64,000 bases of DNA from Bathymodiolus brooksi (taxonomy: Eukaryota > Mollusca > Bivalvia > Mytilida > Modiolidae). Where the stretch lies: assembly GCA_963680875.1 (NCBI GenBank), contig OY804577.1, positions 106,527,906 to 106,591,905 of the forward strand. Direction: 5' to 3'. The stretch's first letter is position 1. The number at the start of each line of letters is the position of its first letter. This document shows positions 1 through 12,200 of this stretch, piece after piece. Under the pieces are notes generated by a model, which saw nothing but the letters and a program-made list of their open reading frames with translations, made no database searches and was not told the origin of the DNA. Made by a program: the position numbers and the translations under genes.

Positions 1-1
1 A

Positions 2-178
2 AGTCTATCCATTCTCTTTTATTTTCATGAAAAGCATAAATGCATGTCTGCACGACAAAAAATGTCTGCCGATGGAAAACCTGAACGAGGTCGTACGAGA
101 ATTTTAACTGATTCAGCTAGAAAAAAACAAACAGGAAAGAAGTTTTGGGTAATTATAATAAAACAAGAAGTAACCTAG
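2..178 (+). other. Open coding-like stretch at left edge, possible partial gene or element remnant
   Basis: Reading from base 2 the frame stays open for 58 codons from the window edge to a TAG at 176-178. The stretch is basic and lysine/arginine rich, with ERGRTRILTDSARKKQ in the middle, a wording that reminds me of low-complexity basic N-terminal regions (GRPRIL-T/S-DxARK) in unannotated mollusc proteins; this is a weak memory, not a match I can confirm. Two ATG codons (38-aa and 45-aa readings) lie in frame. No clear splice donor ends it, the code outside is AT-rich and non-coding, and the upstream part is outside the window. It could be the 3' end of an exon, a remnant of a mobile element, or chance. 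Confidence 0.2.
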
Positions 179-1260
179 GCCACCAGCATGACCGTTAGAT
201 GAAATTAAAGGAAACGTTGAGAGTTCGAACTCATGCTGAATTGTAAGGATCAGTGCAATTGCGCATGTAGTTCGGAAATTGGGACATGCATAATTAATGA
301 TGCTGGAAAACAAGCTGCACACAAAAAACAACAAAAATACACGTTTTATACTCATGTTTTCAACACAAAATAAAATTTAAAAAAAATATACCAAGCTCAA
401 CGACATTATACCTTTCATATATCACGTTGATTTTTTTATCCATAGTTATTTTGTATGAATTATCAGCTGCACGTTATACGGAAACGTGCGTTAACTGTAC
501 GTATCAACAAAATGTAGGTAACGCATTCTTTTATAATGTATTAATGTATATTTCACACTGTTTAAAGATGGGGAATATACATATGTTCATTCATGATTAT
601 CTGTGATATACTAAGTTGTACCATATTTTATGTATTTATAATCAGTATTCTTTTGCATTCATTTCCAGACATAATCTTCAACTTGTTTTAGACGATTCAG
701 TATTTTGTAGACGTAGAAATAGAAAGCGATGATGTAAGAAGAAATTGTTGATTGTATGATATTCAGATAAAATACATTTGTTTCCCGAATAAAGCTATGT
801 TGCACCAAAGGGGTAATCAGAATCCGTATATCTAAGAAGATCAGACAACACAATGATCAAAAGAAAAAGTACAAAAGGACAAGCAACGATCTACAAAACA
901 TACATATAAAACTAAAGATTGAGTAACACGAACCTCACTAAAAATTATAACAAATGTTTAAAGATACTAAAGGGATAATCAGAAGCCGTAAATAGAAGAA
1001 GGATAGTAAGGTGATGGTGTATTATTATAACACTTGCTTTGGCTATATAATAAATATATTATATACATTATTTTCCCGAATTAAGCGATGCTACAGTTAT
1101 GGTTGGGTTTGGTTATATATTATACAGAAAATATACGGATGTTTGTATTATAATTGACAAAATATTATTATCAGTAGTTTTTTATTTGTCGTGTCAGCTC
1201 TGCTAGCAATAAAGAATAACGTATTTTGGGTTTCAATGTTCTATAGCATCTTAATAAGTT
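179..1260. other. AT-rich stretch with no recognisable feature
   Basis: I see no convincing open frame, RNA gene or repeat here. Open stretches of 60-80 residues on the minus strand have no family likeness and look like chance in AT-rich DNA. Confidence 0.5.
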
Positions 1261-1262
1261 CT

Positions 1263-1525
1263 GGGGCCGTCGCGGTCGTGATTGTATGGTAGTTGGATTT
1301 ACCTATAAACATGCAAACAGTACCTATCACCACTAAAGTTGTGAGTTCGAAAACCGCTCATGGCGAGGGGTACGCGATACAACATTATGTGATAAAGTTT
1401 GATAGTGACTTGGTTGATAGGTTGGTGGTTTTCTCTTGGTAAGTCTGTTTCCACCACCAATAAAACTTACCACCACGATATAACTGAAATATTTTTGAAA
1501 GTGGCGTTAAACACAAAAACCCTTA
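1263..1525 (+). mobile_element. tRNA-headed SINE, family S1 (mussel type, conserved central region)
   Basis: A near full-length copy in plus orientation. The head reads GGGGCCGTCGCGGTCGTG, followed by TAGTTGGATTTAC, a B-box-like GTTGTGAGTTCGAA, then CGATACAACATTATGTGATA, a central GGTGGTTTTCTC...GGT...TTTCCACCACCAATAAAACT, and a tail ATATAACTGAAATATTTTTGAAAGTGGCGTTAAACAC. The same order of blocks recurs at least seven more times in this window in both orientations. The central block resembles the conserved domain shared by several marine-invertebrate SINEs (MetaSINE-like, from memory). Confidence 0.75.
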
Positions 1526-1535
1526 CCTTAATAAG

Positions 1536-2325
1536 ATCTTTATATTTTTAACAAATGCTCACAGAAGAATATTGAATATTTTGACCTGTTTCTATTGTTT
1601 GTATTTGCAATGATTTGCACTTTGTTCTTCAGAAATCGATAGACTACGAGTCCTCTTAAAGCAGACACAAATATATAATCCATATTGTTTCATTTTTTGT
1701 ATCGTGCTAGTCCTCCTGTAACGTGTTACTATAATAATTATTGTCTTCCAGAGTATTTCCTATGTAAATGTCAAAGTAAGGTTGTCATACTGTGAACTCT
1801 TAATACCTACCCATCAACAAAGTCGTAAAATGTTGTTAAAAGGTTTTGGGTTAAGTCGGTCAATTATCATGTATTAGGAATTAATTTGTTGTAATAGTTC
1901 GTGATAGATATTCTATTCCATCTCTTGATTACTAGAATTAATATGTAAACAGTTATTTTACTCTGCAGGCAGTAATTGTTCCGTAGGACAGATCCTTTCT
2001 ACCTAATTATTCATCAAGTATATACAATATAAATATTAATAATTAAGTTCAATATAAATATTATATATAGAAAACAAAATGTATACAACAGTCATGTAGC
2101 TTCCGCAAGGTACTTTAGGTACGGGCATACTTATACGTTTTTAAAATGATAAATATTTAATAACACTATACAAATTTAGTCTTGTTAGAGTTATCTTATC
2201 GATGTAATGCAATCGTTGATAAACAATTATCTTAATTGAACTCTTTATAATGTTCATATATTACTTACTGATTAATGACTAATATACACTCTATTCTAAT
2301 AATGATGTATATGTGAGGGTTGGCA
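1536..2325. other. AT-rich stretch with no recognisable feature
   Basis: Simple AT-rich sequence; no open frame of note and no repeat shared with the rest of the window that I could see. Confidence 0.45.
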
Positions 2326-2327
2326 TT

Positions 2328-3914
2328 TTACTTATCACCAATAACAGATAGATTAGGAGTGTATTTACCTACTCCTAAATAAAACCTCATAGCTCTATTT
2401 TGAACAGCATTAATACAAGAATATTCTTTGATGCCCCAAATAGCTGCACCGTAACTAATTATAGACCATATTAAACTGTCATATAAAGTTGTATATGTAT
2501 TAAAAATGAAACCTCCATTAAGTTTACACTTTGCTATTAATAAACCAAGCACTCTACTAGCTGACATAGCAACAGCTTTAGCCATAACATTATAATCTGA
2601 AAATTCAGTAATAACTAGTCCAAGGTAATTATACTTTGTTACAATTTCAATAGTATTATGAAAATCTTTTGACGTTACAATTCTAGATTGATTTCTAAAA
2701 TGTACAATATTTGATTTATCATAATTAACCTCTAAATCATTCTTGCAACACCATGTATTCAAAACATCTAAAAGTAATTGCAACTCTGTCTCATTTTCTG
2801 CTAATAAAACAACATCATCAGTGTACAATAAAATACCAACTTTTTCATCACCAATTTGTATTCCAATATTAAGCTTTTTAAGTTCATCAACCAAGTCATT
2901 GATAAATAAGCTAACCAATAAGGGAGGTAGCATACATCCCTGTTTAAGACCTGCATTAACATCAAATCAATCTGTATAAAAATTATTTAACTTTACACAA
3001 CATTTTACCCTACTATAAATAGACAATAGTGTTCTTAACATTTTTCTACTTAAATCTAAGTTCTCTAGCTTATTAAACAAAATGCTTCTATTTATTTTAT
3101 CATATGCTTTTCTAAAGTCAATAAAAGCTGCAAAAGTGCTTATTTTTTTTAGTTTACGAGTTTCTATAATAGAAGTCAAAGTAGACAAGTGATCAACAGT
3201 ACTTCTGCCTTTCCTAACACCATTCTGTTCTTCACACATCATACCTTTATCATCTACCCAGTCACTGAGCCGATCGTTGACTACACCACAGTAAACCTTG
3301 TACGCAGACGGTGCAAGAGTTATTCCCCTATATGATAACGGATTGGTGTGATCAGAAGTTGAGCACTTGGGAATTGGCGTTATGATTCCTTTAGATCACA
3401 ATGAAGGAATAATTCCAGAATTAAAGCACATATTACATATTTTGTGCAAAATACAAACAGCAGCATTATTTTTAAGCAATTCTACCAGCAACTTATCAAC
3501 ACCGGGTGCTTTCCCATTTTTCATATTATTCAAAACTTTGATGATTTCATCACATGTAATTTCACAATCTAAATTATCGTCGTGAATATTTTCGTTATTC
3601 ATACTATTTTCACAAGTAACATTTGGCTTATTTAATAAATCACAAAATGAATTTTTCCATTTATTTAAAACTATATTTCTATCACATGTAGTAGAGCCAT
3701 CCTCCTGTACTACTTCCATAGGAATCTTATTTAATCTATCATTTCCAACTCCAATTTTTCCTATATATTTCCAAAACGACTTTGTATCAGTTGGCCTCAA
3801 GTGCTCAATTTCGATTTGACGGTTATATGCAAAGTTCCTTTTCGCACGTTGAACGCCAACGGTCAAAATTCTTCCGAAGCCTGATATATAAATGATGAGA
3901 GTTTTGTTTATCAC
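2328..3914 (-). pseudogene. Non-LTR retrotransposon (LINE) reverse transcriptase fragment, decayed by nonsense codons
   Basis: One reading frame on the minus strand runs through the whole interval and is interrupted only by two TGA codons, at 3396-3398 and 2967-2969. In order it carries a pre-RT region (FWKYIGKIG near 3780), the NGKAPGVDKL motif of RT block 0/1, GIIPSL-stop-SKGIITPIPK, SYRGITLAPSAYK, EEQNGVRKGRSTVDHL, IDFRKAYDKINR (block 3/A), GLKQGCMLPP (block 4/B), and LLYTDDVVLLAENE, the catalytic box with YTDD in place of the usual YADD. The thumb region follows (LNTWCCKNDLEVNYDKSNIVHFRN; YGAAIWG). Both stops fall where related elements have tryptophan. The endonuclease domain is absent, and the end at 2328 stops at a TAA just after SVIGDK, where active elements go on. 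It is an internal fragment and inactive. I cannot assign the clade with certainty. Confidence 0.9.
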
Positions 3915-5065
3915 TTCCAGATGACTTTAGCCAGTACACATCTAACTTGATTACTGTACTTGCACTACAAAACATTCAACAAGAATGCGCTTTATGTTCA
4001 TTTCTGAAAGAGAGAACCCAACACATTATGTAATAAAATGTCGTTTTGTTTTAATCAATTTTGCACTCCACCAATCACCAATTTAAGGTCACAATCATTA
4101 CCAACCAGTTTTACATTTGGAAGTTAAGGAGGATATTTTTTTTTTTTTTTTGCAATGGTCTGAGAAAAGACCTTCAGTGTTCTAAGTGACTTTCGATATT
4201 TCTGTAAAACAATATACTAGCTAGTCCTAAAGTATTCTGCAAGATTATAGCAAGCAAATACAAACGATCAAATATTCCTGGAATGTTCCCACGAACATGT
4301 AATGTCCCTGTAAATTCGCTGCAATACTTGCAGGAATATTGCCGTAATGGCAAACACACATTTTGGTTTCTAGCAAACGAACGCAGGGTCGCTACTGGTT
4401 TGTGACAAGTCTTATGTAATCTTTTGTGTTTCGTAAGGGATGTTTACACAACAGCTGTAATATATTATACGTTTTCAGTCTCGAGATATTAACAAAACCA
4501 CTGCCCTTTAAAACGGGATATATAACATCTAGAGACTGATATCATTTGTATCTGAATGTTCCAACATTAATAAGTATGTCCTTATTATAGGAAAAACATA
4601 AATACGTGCATCTTTGGACAAAGATCACAGAGAGCGATTATTGATTTTCTGTCATCTTGTGAAATGTGTGTCGTCTGCTGTGCAAAATGTAAATGGTCAG
4701 CACATAAGTGAGAGCGATTATTGATTTTCTGTTACCGCACGGCTTCCCTGAAGTTTTAAAAGTACCTTTTTAACCAATCAAGATTCTACTTGCCACGAGA
4801 ACATCAGATAAGTAGTTATATATAGGAGGTAATATCATATACAATAAATATCTCTATAATGGCTGTATCTTTACCTGCAGCCGCTCATTAGATATAAAAT
4901 AAAAAAATAACAGATTTCTGTCTAGACATAGTTGTACCACGCAAGCAGTAGGGGCTAGGTTATCTTTCAATTACACATGATTTCCGCAGGGAATAATATC
5001 TAGAAACTAGTATAACTGAAGATTGAAAGATAGAATGAGCCAATTGCCGTCCAATTATTTCATAT
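3915..5065. other. No gene seen; short direct repeat at 4632-4735
   Basis: Contains a T homopolymer at 4138-4151 and a pair of direct repeats of about 25 bases (GAGAGCGATTATTGATTTTC) starting near 4632 and 4713. Otherwise AT-rich sequence without recognisable elements. Confidence 0.45.
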
Positions 5066-5070
5066 TTAAG

Positions 5071-5237
5071 TAAGGGTAATAACAAAATTACCGAACTCCG
5101 AACAATCTTACAAAGGGAAAGTCAAAACTCATAATTATATAAACAGACAAAATCAGTCAACAACCGGAAAACTGTGAAAACCGTAATGACCCTGACTTGG
5201 TACAGGCATTTCTAAAGAAATGGTGGGTTGAATAGGA
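5071..5237 (+). repeat. Dispersed repeat family C, copy 1
   Basis: Starts TAAGGGTAATAACAAAATTA, contains AACAACCGGAAAACTGTGAA and CCTGACTTGGTACAGGCATT, ends near GGTGGGTTGAATAGG. Two further copies lie at 57071-57206 (plus) and 61018-61180 (minus) and differ at only a few positions, so the family is relatively young. Confidence 0.8.
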
Positions 5238-5426
5238 CACACTTAGTAATCATTGATAATGTTAGTGTTATGTTCTTTATTAATTTGAGAAATGATAAAA
5301 TAATACCTAATGCTGCAAGTGAAGACAATACAAAATGCAAGGGTTTTTTAGAGCTTGATATTTGATTTCCTTAGATGAAAAACAATTTCCACTTCTATAG
5401 TTATAAAATGAAAATCAAAACAAAGT

Positions 5427-5535
5427 ACCACATTGTCAGAACAATTCTAAAATTAAATATCAAAATCGTAGAAAGAGGAACAATAAATACCCCTAACACA
5501 CCAATACATGTCCACTAACTTTCCTTGGCCACGGA
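5427..5535 (+). repeat. Dispersed repeat family D, unexpanded copy
   Basis: Reads ACCACATTGTCAGAACAATT, then ATCGTAGAAAGAGGAACAAT, then CTAACACACCAATACATG and ACTTTCCTTGGCC. It carries single copies of the two segments that are amplified into arrays at 35011-35943. Related unexpanded copies are at 8473-8620 and 42400-42560. Confidence 0.7.
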
Positions 5536-5577
5536 TATATTTCACTTGTCGTAAACACTTCCCGGTCATTTCCTCAT

Positions 5578-5800
5578 TCATGACGACGGGTGTCACTAGT
5601 GGAGCTGGAACTGCTAATTGCCTGAGTTCACCCCCGGGTTTTAGTGGGGTTCGTGTTACTTCATCTTTAGTTTTATGTGTATGTTTTGTAGATCGTTGTT
5701 TGTTACTTTTCTTTTTGGTCATTGTCTTGTCTATCCTTCATCAATTTACGGATTCTGATTATTTTCAAACTCTTCTTGGTACAGACACTTCAATAAAGGA
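5578..5800 (+). repeat. Dispersed repeat family B copy
   Basis: Shares the blocks GACGGGTGTCACTAGTGGAG, CTGAGTTCACCCCCGGGTTT, GTGGGGTTCGTGTTACT, TTTGTAGATCGTTGTTTGT, GTCATTGTCTTGTCTATCCT and TTTACGGATTCTGATTA with copies at 6432, 27950, 30937-32450 and 45605. Small open frames across it on both strands are repeat sequence, not genes. Confidence 0.75.
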
Positions 5801-5816
5801 AAAGTGGCGGGGTTGA

Positions 5817-6431
5817 AATAGTTGTATAGGTCCAAATCACCCTTCTCAGTTATTTGTTTCTAATGCTGTTTTTGTGTCCTATTTCTCGAAATCTCCTCAG
5901 ATTAGTATGTGTTCTCTGTTCTGCTGACAGCTACTTTATAATCCAAGACATTAGCGTGAATATTGTTATGACACTGACATATATAGTGCAATACCCAACA
6001 GATACATGGCTGTTACTAAAACCTAGGTCATGGTTGTATATTTATCTTAATTCCATTACTTTAAGTGTTCAAGAGAATTATGATTTTGATAATAGAAGAT
6101 TACTTAAGCACTCAGAGAATTTAAAAAAATCAATAAAACTGCACAAACAATTATAGAACATTCATCAATTTGACATATTTCATACTTTATTATATATGAT
6201 TAATTATGGCAACAAATCCCCATATTTCGTAATACATCAGCACAAATATGACGTAGCTGATAAATTGTATAATCTGTTATTGTCATCGTTACTGGGAATT
6301 GCCAATAGAAAGTTGACAGACATTACAGCTTTTTCTGCTCTAGGAAGAGTATAATGATTGATCATGTATAAAACCAGACAAGCATATCGCCATTGCCATT
6401 TCATTGCAATAATAGATGAGTTGGTATTGGG
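5817..6431. other. No supported feature
   Basis: Holds a 100-codon open frame beginning at a TTG near 5854 with no family likeness, hydrophobic by AT bias. I treat it as chance. Confidence 0.4.
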
Positions 6432-6565
6432 TTAGTGTTGCTCAATCTTTAGTTTTCTGTGTAGTGTTTTGTAGATCATTGTATGTGCTTTTTTTGTCCT
6501 ATATATTGCCTGTCCTTCATCGATTACCCCTTTGGGATCTTCCAACTTTCCGTACACAACCGGTG
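6432..6565 (+). repeat. Dispersed repeat family B, partial copy
   Basis: Contains GTGTTGCTCAATCTTTAGTT, TTTGTAGATCATTGTATGTG, ATTGCCTGTCCTTCATCGAT and TACCCCTTTGGGATCTTCCA, matching the 3' half of family B. Confidence 0.7.
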
Positions 6566-6569
6566 ACAA

Positions 6570-7180
6570 GTCATTACTGACGAAAGGACATGATTTTGAT
6601 TATGAAAGAGGGAACATACCCGTGGACATTTGTAACACAGACAATTAATTTTACTAATATCCTGAAAACACATTTTAAAACTCGTAACTGTCAACCAAGT
6701 CATGGTGACGACTGTTAAACTTTCGACCGAGAAAGCATATAAGGTATCCGGCTATTGGTGCATTCATCATAAACAATTTAGAAATGTTTTAATTTCATTC
6801 CAATACAAACACATAGGAAGACCGCTCGTAGCCATTGGCTGTTGGCAATCCTCGTTAAATAAAAAAGAATTAAATAAAACACATAGGCCTATATTTATAT
6901 GATTTCCTCTTTAATGGAATGTACATACATTTGTATATAACACACAGATATAAATAATAATTATCGATCAGTGTACAATACACACAGACGTGGAACAATT
7001 ATCATTACTGGGTTGTACCTCCGGTGTCCCTAGACAGCGAAATGTGAATTCGGTTCTCAGCTGTGGGATTCAACTGTCCGAAAAGGGCGTCCGTTTATTT
7101 AACAGTATGAACAAACTGCGCAGCTCGACAGAAAAAAGATGAAAAATGGCATAATGTACTTAAGAATATCTGCGATTTTT
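6570..7180. other. No supported feature
   Basis: AT-rich; one 66-codon open frame at 6702 without family likeness. Confidence 0.4.
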
Positions 7181-7184
7181 AACT

Positions 7185-7480
7185 GAAATCTCGTCAGTGG
7201 TTTCGGAGAGGTTGAGGATGCGGATGCCCATAGTCACGTATTATGAAATTGCTTAATATGGGAGAACCCAGAAATCATTTGATCAAATATAAAATAGGAC
7301 ATGCACAGTGGTTACTGACAAATCTCTGAACGTTCCATTGAAAGACGTCCGCTGGTTTCAGAGAAGTTGTGGACGGGGAAAATCTACCCTCACGTTGCAC
7401 AGAAATTGCAATTGTTTGATATGGGAAACCACAAAGATCATCTGATCAAAATATAATATAGGGGTACACAATGGCATCAG
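7185..7480. repeat. Diverged tandem duplication of about 160 bp
   Basis: Two half-copies share GGTTTCGGAGAGGTTG / GGTTTCAGAGAAGTTG, AAATTGCTTAATATGGGAGA / AATTGCAATTGTTTGATATGGGA and ATCATTTGATCAAATATAA / ATCATCTGATCAAAATATAA. Divergence is high, so the duplication is old or the two are neighbouring members of one dispersed family. Confidence 0.55.
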
Positions 7481-7489
7481 TTACTTACG

Positions 7490-8110
7490 ATTCCTTGACA
7501 GTTTCACTGCTGTTTGTCTTCTGGTTTTGGATGAGTAATGGATCGATGGTGTAGACGGATAGTACTGAAATAATTTGACCATGTTTTGTAACCGAAGAGT
7601 AGAAAATGACTTGATTGTAATAATTCAGACAATACACGTTTTGCAATTTCAAAATGGAGATTTAATCTCGTACAAACATTTTTATAAGCGATTGTATATT
7701 TGCTATCTGAGGCTTGACACAGTGTATTTAGAGATATATTTCACGATTTAATCACTAATGTGGATAGATATGTATATATCATTTTCAATTACAGACAAAA
7801 ACCTACTGTGAACAGCATTATCAATTACCGTAAATAACCTAACTATCAAAAATCTCGCCAATTATTGCATAATATATTGATCGATGTCATGTCTTCCCTT
7901 TCTTATTACATGTTTCTGTAATATAAATATTTATCTTTTTCAACAGACATGATTCTATTATCTTAATTAATTGTTTTTTGTAAAAGAAACATTTCAGGCT
8001 ATAACAGGATATATTGGGGAATCTCTAAAATGTAATATTTTATTTTCGATTTGACCAAGTATTCCGGTTATTTGGGATCATTACTACGAATGGAATGATA
8101 TTTACTGGGG
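7490..8110. other. No supported feature
   Basis: AT-rich sequence without recognisable repeats or frames. Confidence 0.4.
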
Positions 8111-8112
8111 CT

Positions 8113-8290
8113 ATGGTGCTTAACGCCACTTTGAACAATATATTAGTTATATCGTGGCAGTTAGTTTTATTGATGGAGGAAACCGGAGTACCTGGAGAAA
8201 ACCATCGACCTGTCGCAAGTAACTGACAAACTTTATCACATAATGCTGTATCGAGTACACGGGATTCGAACTCGCAACGTTAGTTTATCC
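8113..8290 (-). mobile_element. SINE family S1, partial copy
   Basis: Reverse-oriented copy: TGGTGCTTAACGCCACTTTG (tail), TTATATCGTGGCAG, GGAGGAAACCGGAGTACC, ACTGACAAACTTTATCACAT, CGAGTACACGGGATTCGAAC (B-box region). The head beyond the B box is missing. Confidence 0.75.
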
Positions 8291-8472
8291 TGGGTATACT
8301 GAATTATGTAAGTAATCAAAGTTATGCTGTATTAATATTCTTATCATTATATATTGTTATTTAAGAAATTTAATTCATTTATTATGAGTTGTGGGTTTTG
8401 ACATAGCTCGGCAGGATATTAATATTTCATAATGAACGGTAGCAGATATGGGAAAAGCAATAACAAATATTC

Positions 8473-8620
8473 CCCACACTGCCGAAGCAGTTCTTAAATC
8501 CAATAAAAAGAGGCAAATGCGATAATCTTAATTCACATAAACATACCTGCCCACATTCCTGGCTTGGTACAGACACATGAGTAAGTAGTGGCGGTATTAA
8601 GCTAGTAACATGTACCAAGA
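8473..8620 (+). repeat. Dispersed repeat family D, diverged unexpanded copy
   Basis: CCCCACACTGCCGAAGCAGT parallels the 28-bp unit of the array at 35011; TTCACATAAACATACCTGCC parallels the 22-bp unit; then CTTGGCTTGGTACAGACACA as in the copy at 42500. Confidence 0.5.
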
Positions 8621-8858
8621 AGCTCACATTTCAGTGCAATGATGCAGACATACATGTTTCTATAAACAGAAAAGTATGGTCACTTTGATTCCCGTCCTCT
8701 CCGAGAAATATTCCCACAACTTTATGTACCAGTTATTAGCGGCATGTATATGGTTATCTCCGCGGACTCCAGTTTCTTCCACAAATAAATTTTACCACGA
8801 CAATATTTCAATGATTTTGTCCAAATCAAATTTACTTTTTCATTGGGTTTTTTTGTGA

Positions 8859-8882
8859 GGGGGGGGGGGGGGGGGGGGGGGG
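8859..8882 (+). repeat. G homopolymer of 24 bases
   Basis: An uninterrupted run of 24 G followed by C and GGG. Such a run can form intramolecular G-quadruplex and is prone to length change and assembly error. The glycine-rich open frame across it (8843-9055) is an artefact. Confidence 0.95.
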
Positions 8883-9245
8883 CGGGTGTAATTTGTTTCT
8901 GCTATGATAAATTCATTGTTCTACCTAAACTTCAGAGGGAGCAATCTCAAATGGATGCCTTAGAAACCAATGTCTGTCTGTTTGTGTGGAGAATTTATGA
9001 AAAGAAAATGCATACTGCTATATGGTCAACAATTCCTCAAATAGCCACAACATGAAAAACCTATTGATCACTGAATCACATATGACGTTAGAAATATATG
9101 CCCATGGTACAGGAAAAGGGGCGGTCTTAAAACCCCTTAATGGGATCTCAATCTCACCCTCTTGATTAATGGATCACCAACGAAAATACAGATATAAACA
9201 CACAGTAAAAAGCATGAACTGATTCACTTCCATTCAAAAACACCA
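8883..9245. other. No supported feature; left flank of the 46-bp satellite
   Basis: Ordinary AT-rich sequence leading into the array, with no visible target duplication or mobile-element end at the border. Confidence 0.4.
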
Positions 9246-12200
9246 CACGTTATAGACATTGACAACATAATCACGTTATAGACATTGACAACATAATCAC
9301 GAACAGTACAGTCTATAGCAGGGTTAATAGATGACAACATAATCAAGAACAGTACAGTATATGTCGGGGTTAATAGATGACAACATAATCACGAACAGTA
9401 CAGTATATGGCAGGGTTAATAGATGACAACATAATCACGAACAGTACAGTATATGTCAGGGTTAATAGATGACAACATAATCACGAACGGTACAGTATAT
9501 GTCAGGGTTAATAGATGACAACATAATCACGAACGGTACAATATATAGCAGGGTTCATAGATGACAACATAATCACGAACAGTACAGTATATGTCAGGGT
9601 TAATAGATGACAACATAATCACGAACAGTACAGTATATGGCAGGGTTAATAGATGACATCATAATCACGAACAGTACAGTATATGGCAGGGTTAATAGAT
9701 GACAACATAATCACGAACAGTACAGTATATAGCAGGGTTAATAGATGACAACATAATCACGAACAGTACAGTATATAGCAGGGTTAATAGATGACAACAT
9801 AATCACGAACAGTACAGTATATGGCAGGGTTAATAGATGACAACATAATCACGAACAGTACAGTATATAGCAGGGTTAATAGATGACAACATAATCACGA
9901 ACAGTACAGTATATAGCAGGGTTAATAGATGACAACATAATCACGAACAGTACAGTATATAGCAGGGTTAATAGATGACAACATAATCACGAACAGTACA
10001 GTATATAGCAGGGTTAATAGATGACAACATAATCACGAACAGTACAGTATATAGCAGGGTTAATAGATGACAACATAATCACGAACAGTACAGTATATGT
10101 CAGGGTTAATAGATGATAACATAATCACGAACAGTACAGTATATAGCAGGGTTAATAGATGATAACATAATCACGAACAGTACAGTATATGTCAGGGTTA
10201 ATAGATGACAACATAATCACGAACGGTACAGTATATGTCAGGGTTAATAGATGACAACATAATCACGAACGGTACAGTATATAGCAGGGTTCATAGATGA
10301 CAACATAATCACGAACAGTACAGTATATGTCAGGGTTAATAGATGACAACATAATCACGAACAGTACAGTATATGGCAGGGTTAATAGATGACATCATAA
10401 TCACGAACAGTACAGTATATGGCAGGGTTAATAGATGACAACATAATCACGAACAGTACAGTATATAGCAGGGTTAATAGATGACAACATAATCACGAAC
10501 AGTACAGTATATAGCAGGGTTAATAGATGACAACATAATCACGAACAGTACAGTATATGGCAGGGTTAATAGATGACAACATAATCACGAACAGTACAGT
10601 ATATAGCAGGGTTAATAGATGACAACATAATCACGAACAGTACAGTATATAGCAGGGTTAATAGATGACAACATAATCACGAACAGTACAGTATATAGCA
10701 GGGTTAATAGATGACAACATAATCACGAACAGTACAGTATATAGCAGGGTTAATAGATGACAACATAATCACGAACAGTACAGTATATAGCAGGGTTAAT
10801 AGATGACAACATAATCACGAACAGTACAGTATATGTCAGGGTTAATAGATGATAACATAATCACGAACAGTACAGTATATAGCAGGGTTAATAGATGATA
10901 ACATAATCACGAACAGTACATAATATGTCAGGGTTAATAGATGACAACATAATCACGAACAGTACAGTATATAGCAGGGTTAATAGATGACAACATAATC
11001 ACGAACAGTACAGTATATAGCAGGGTTAATAGATGACAACATAATCACGAACAGTACAGTATATAGCAGGGTTAATAGATGACAACATAATCACGAACAG
11101 TACAGTATATAGCAGGGTTAATAGATGACAACATAATCACGAACAGTACAGTATATGTCAGGGTTAATAGATGACAACATAATCACGAACAGTACAGTAT
11201 ATAGCAGGGTTAATAGATGACAACATAATCACGAACAGTACAGTATATAGCAGGGTTAATAGATGACAACATAATCACGAACAGTACAGTATATAGCAGG
11301 GTTAATAGATGACAACATAATCACGAACAGTACAGTATATAGCAGGGCTAATAGATGACAACATAATCACGAACAGTACAGTATATAGCAGGGTTAATAG
11401 ATGACAACATAATCACGAACAGTACAGTATATAGCAGGGTTAATAGATGACAACATAATAACGAACAGTACAGTATATGTCAGGGTTAATAGATGACAAC
11501 ATAATCACGAACAGTACAGTATATGTCAAGGTTAATAGATGACAACATAATCACGAACAGTACAGTATATAGCAGGGTTAATAGATGACAACATAATCAC
11601 GAACAGTACAGTATATAGCAGGGTTAATAGATGACAACATAATCACGAACAGTACAGTATATAGCAGGGTTAATAGATGACAACATAATCACGAACAGTA
11701 CAGTATATAGCAGGGTTAATAGATGACAACATAATCACGAACAGTACAGTATATAGCAGGGTTAATAGATGACAACATAATCACGAACAGTACAGTATAT
11801 AGCAGGGTTAATAGATGACAACATAATCACGAACAGTACAGTATATAGCAGGGTTAATAGATGACAACATAATCACGAACAGTACAGTATATGTCAGGGT
11901 TAATAGATGACAACATAATAACGAACAGTACAGTATATAGCAGGGTTAATAGATGACAACATAATCACGAACAGTACAGTATATAGCAGGGTTAATAGAT
12001 GACAACATAATCACGAACAGTACAGTATATAGCAGGGTTTATAGATGACAACATAATCACGAACAGTACAGTATATAGCATGGTTAATAGATGACAACAT
12101 AATCACGAACAGTACAGTATATAGCAGGGTTTATAGATGATAACATAATCACGAACAGTACAGTATATAGCAGGGTTAATAGATGACAACATAATCACGA

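Noticed and set aside
2967..3398. TGA recoding as tryptophan in the LINE
   Set aside because: The same genome's F-box gene ends at TGA with a poly(A) signal right after, so standard code holds; the TGA codons are ordinary decay.
2743..3585. Plus-strand frames across the LINE at 2328-3914
   Set aside because: Shadows of the minus-strand RT frame.
8843..9055. Glycine-rich small protein
   Set aside because: The glycines come from the G24 homopolymer; no ATG with context and no family likeness.
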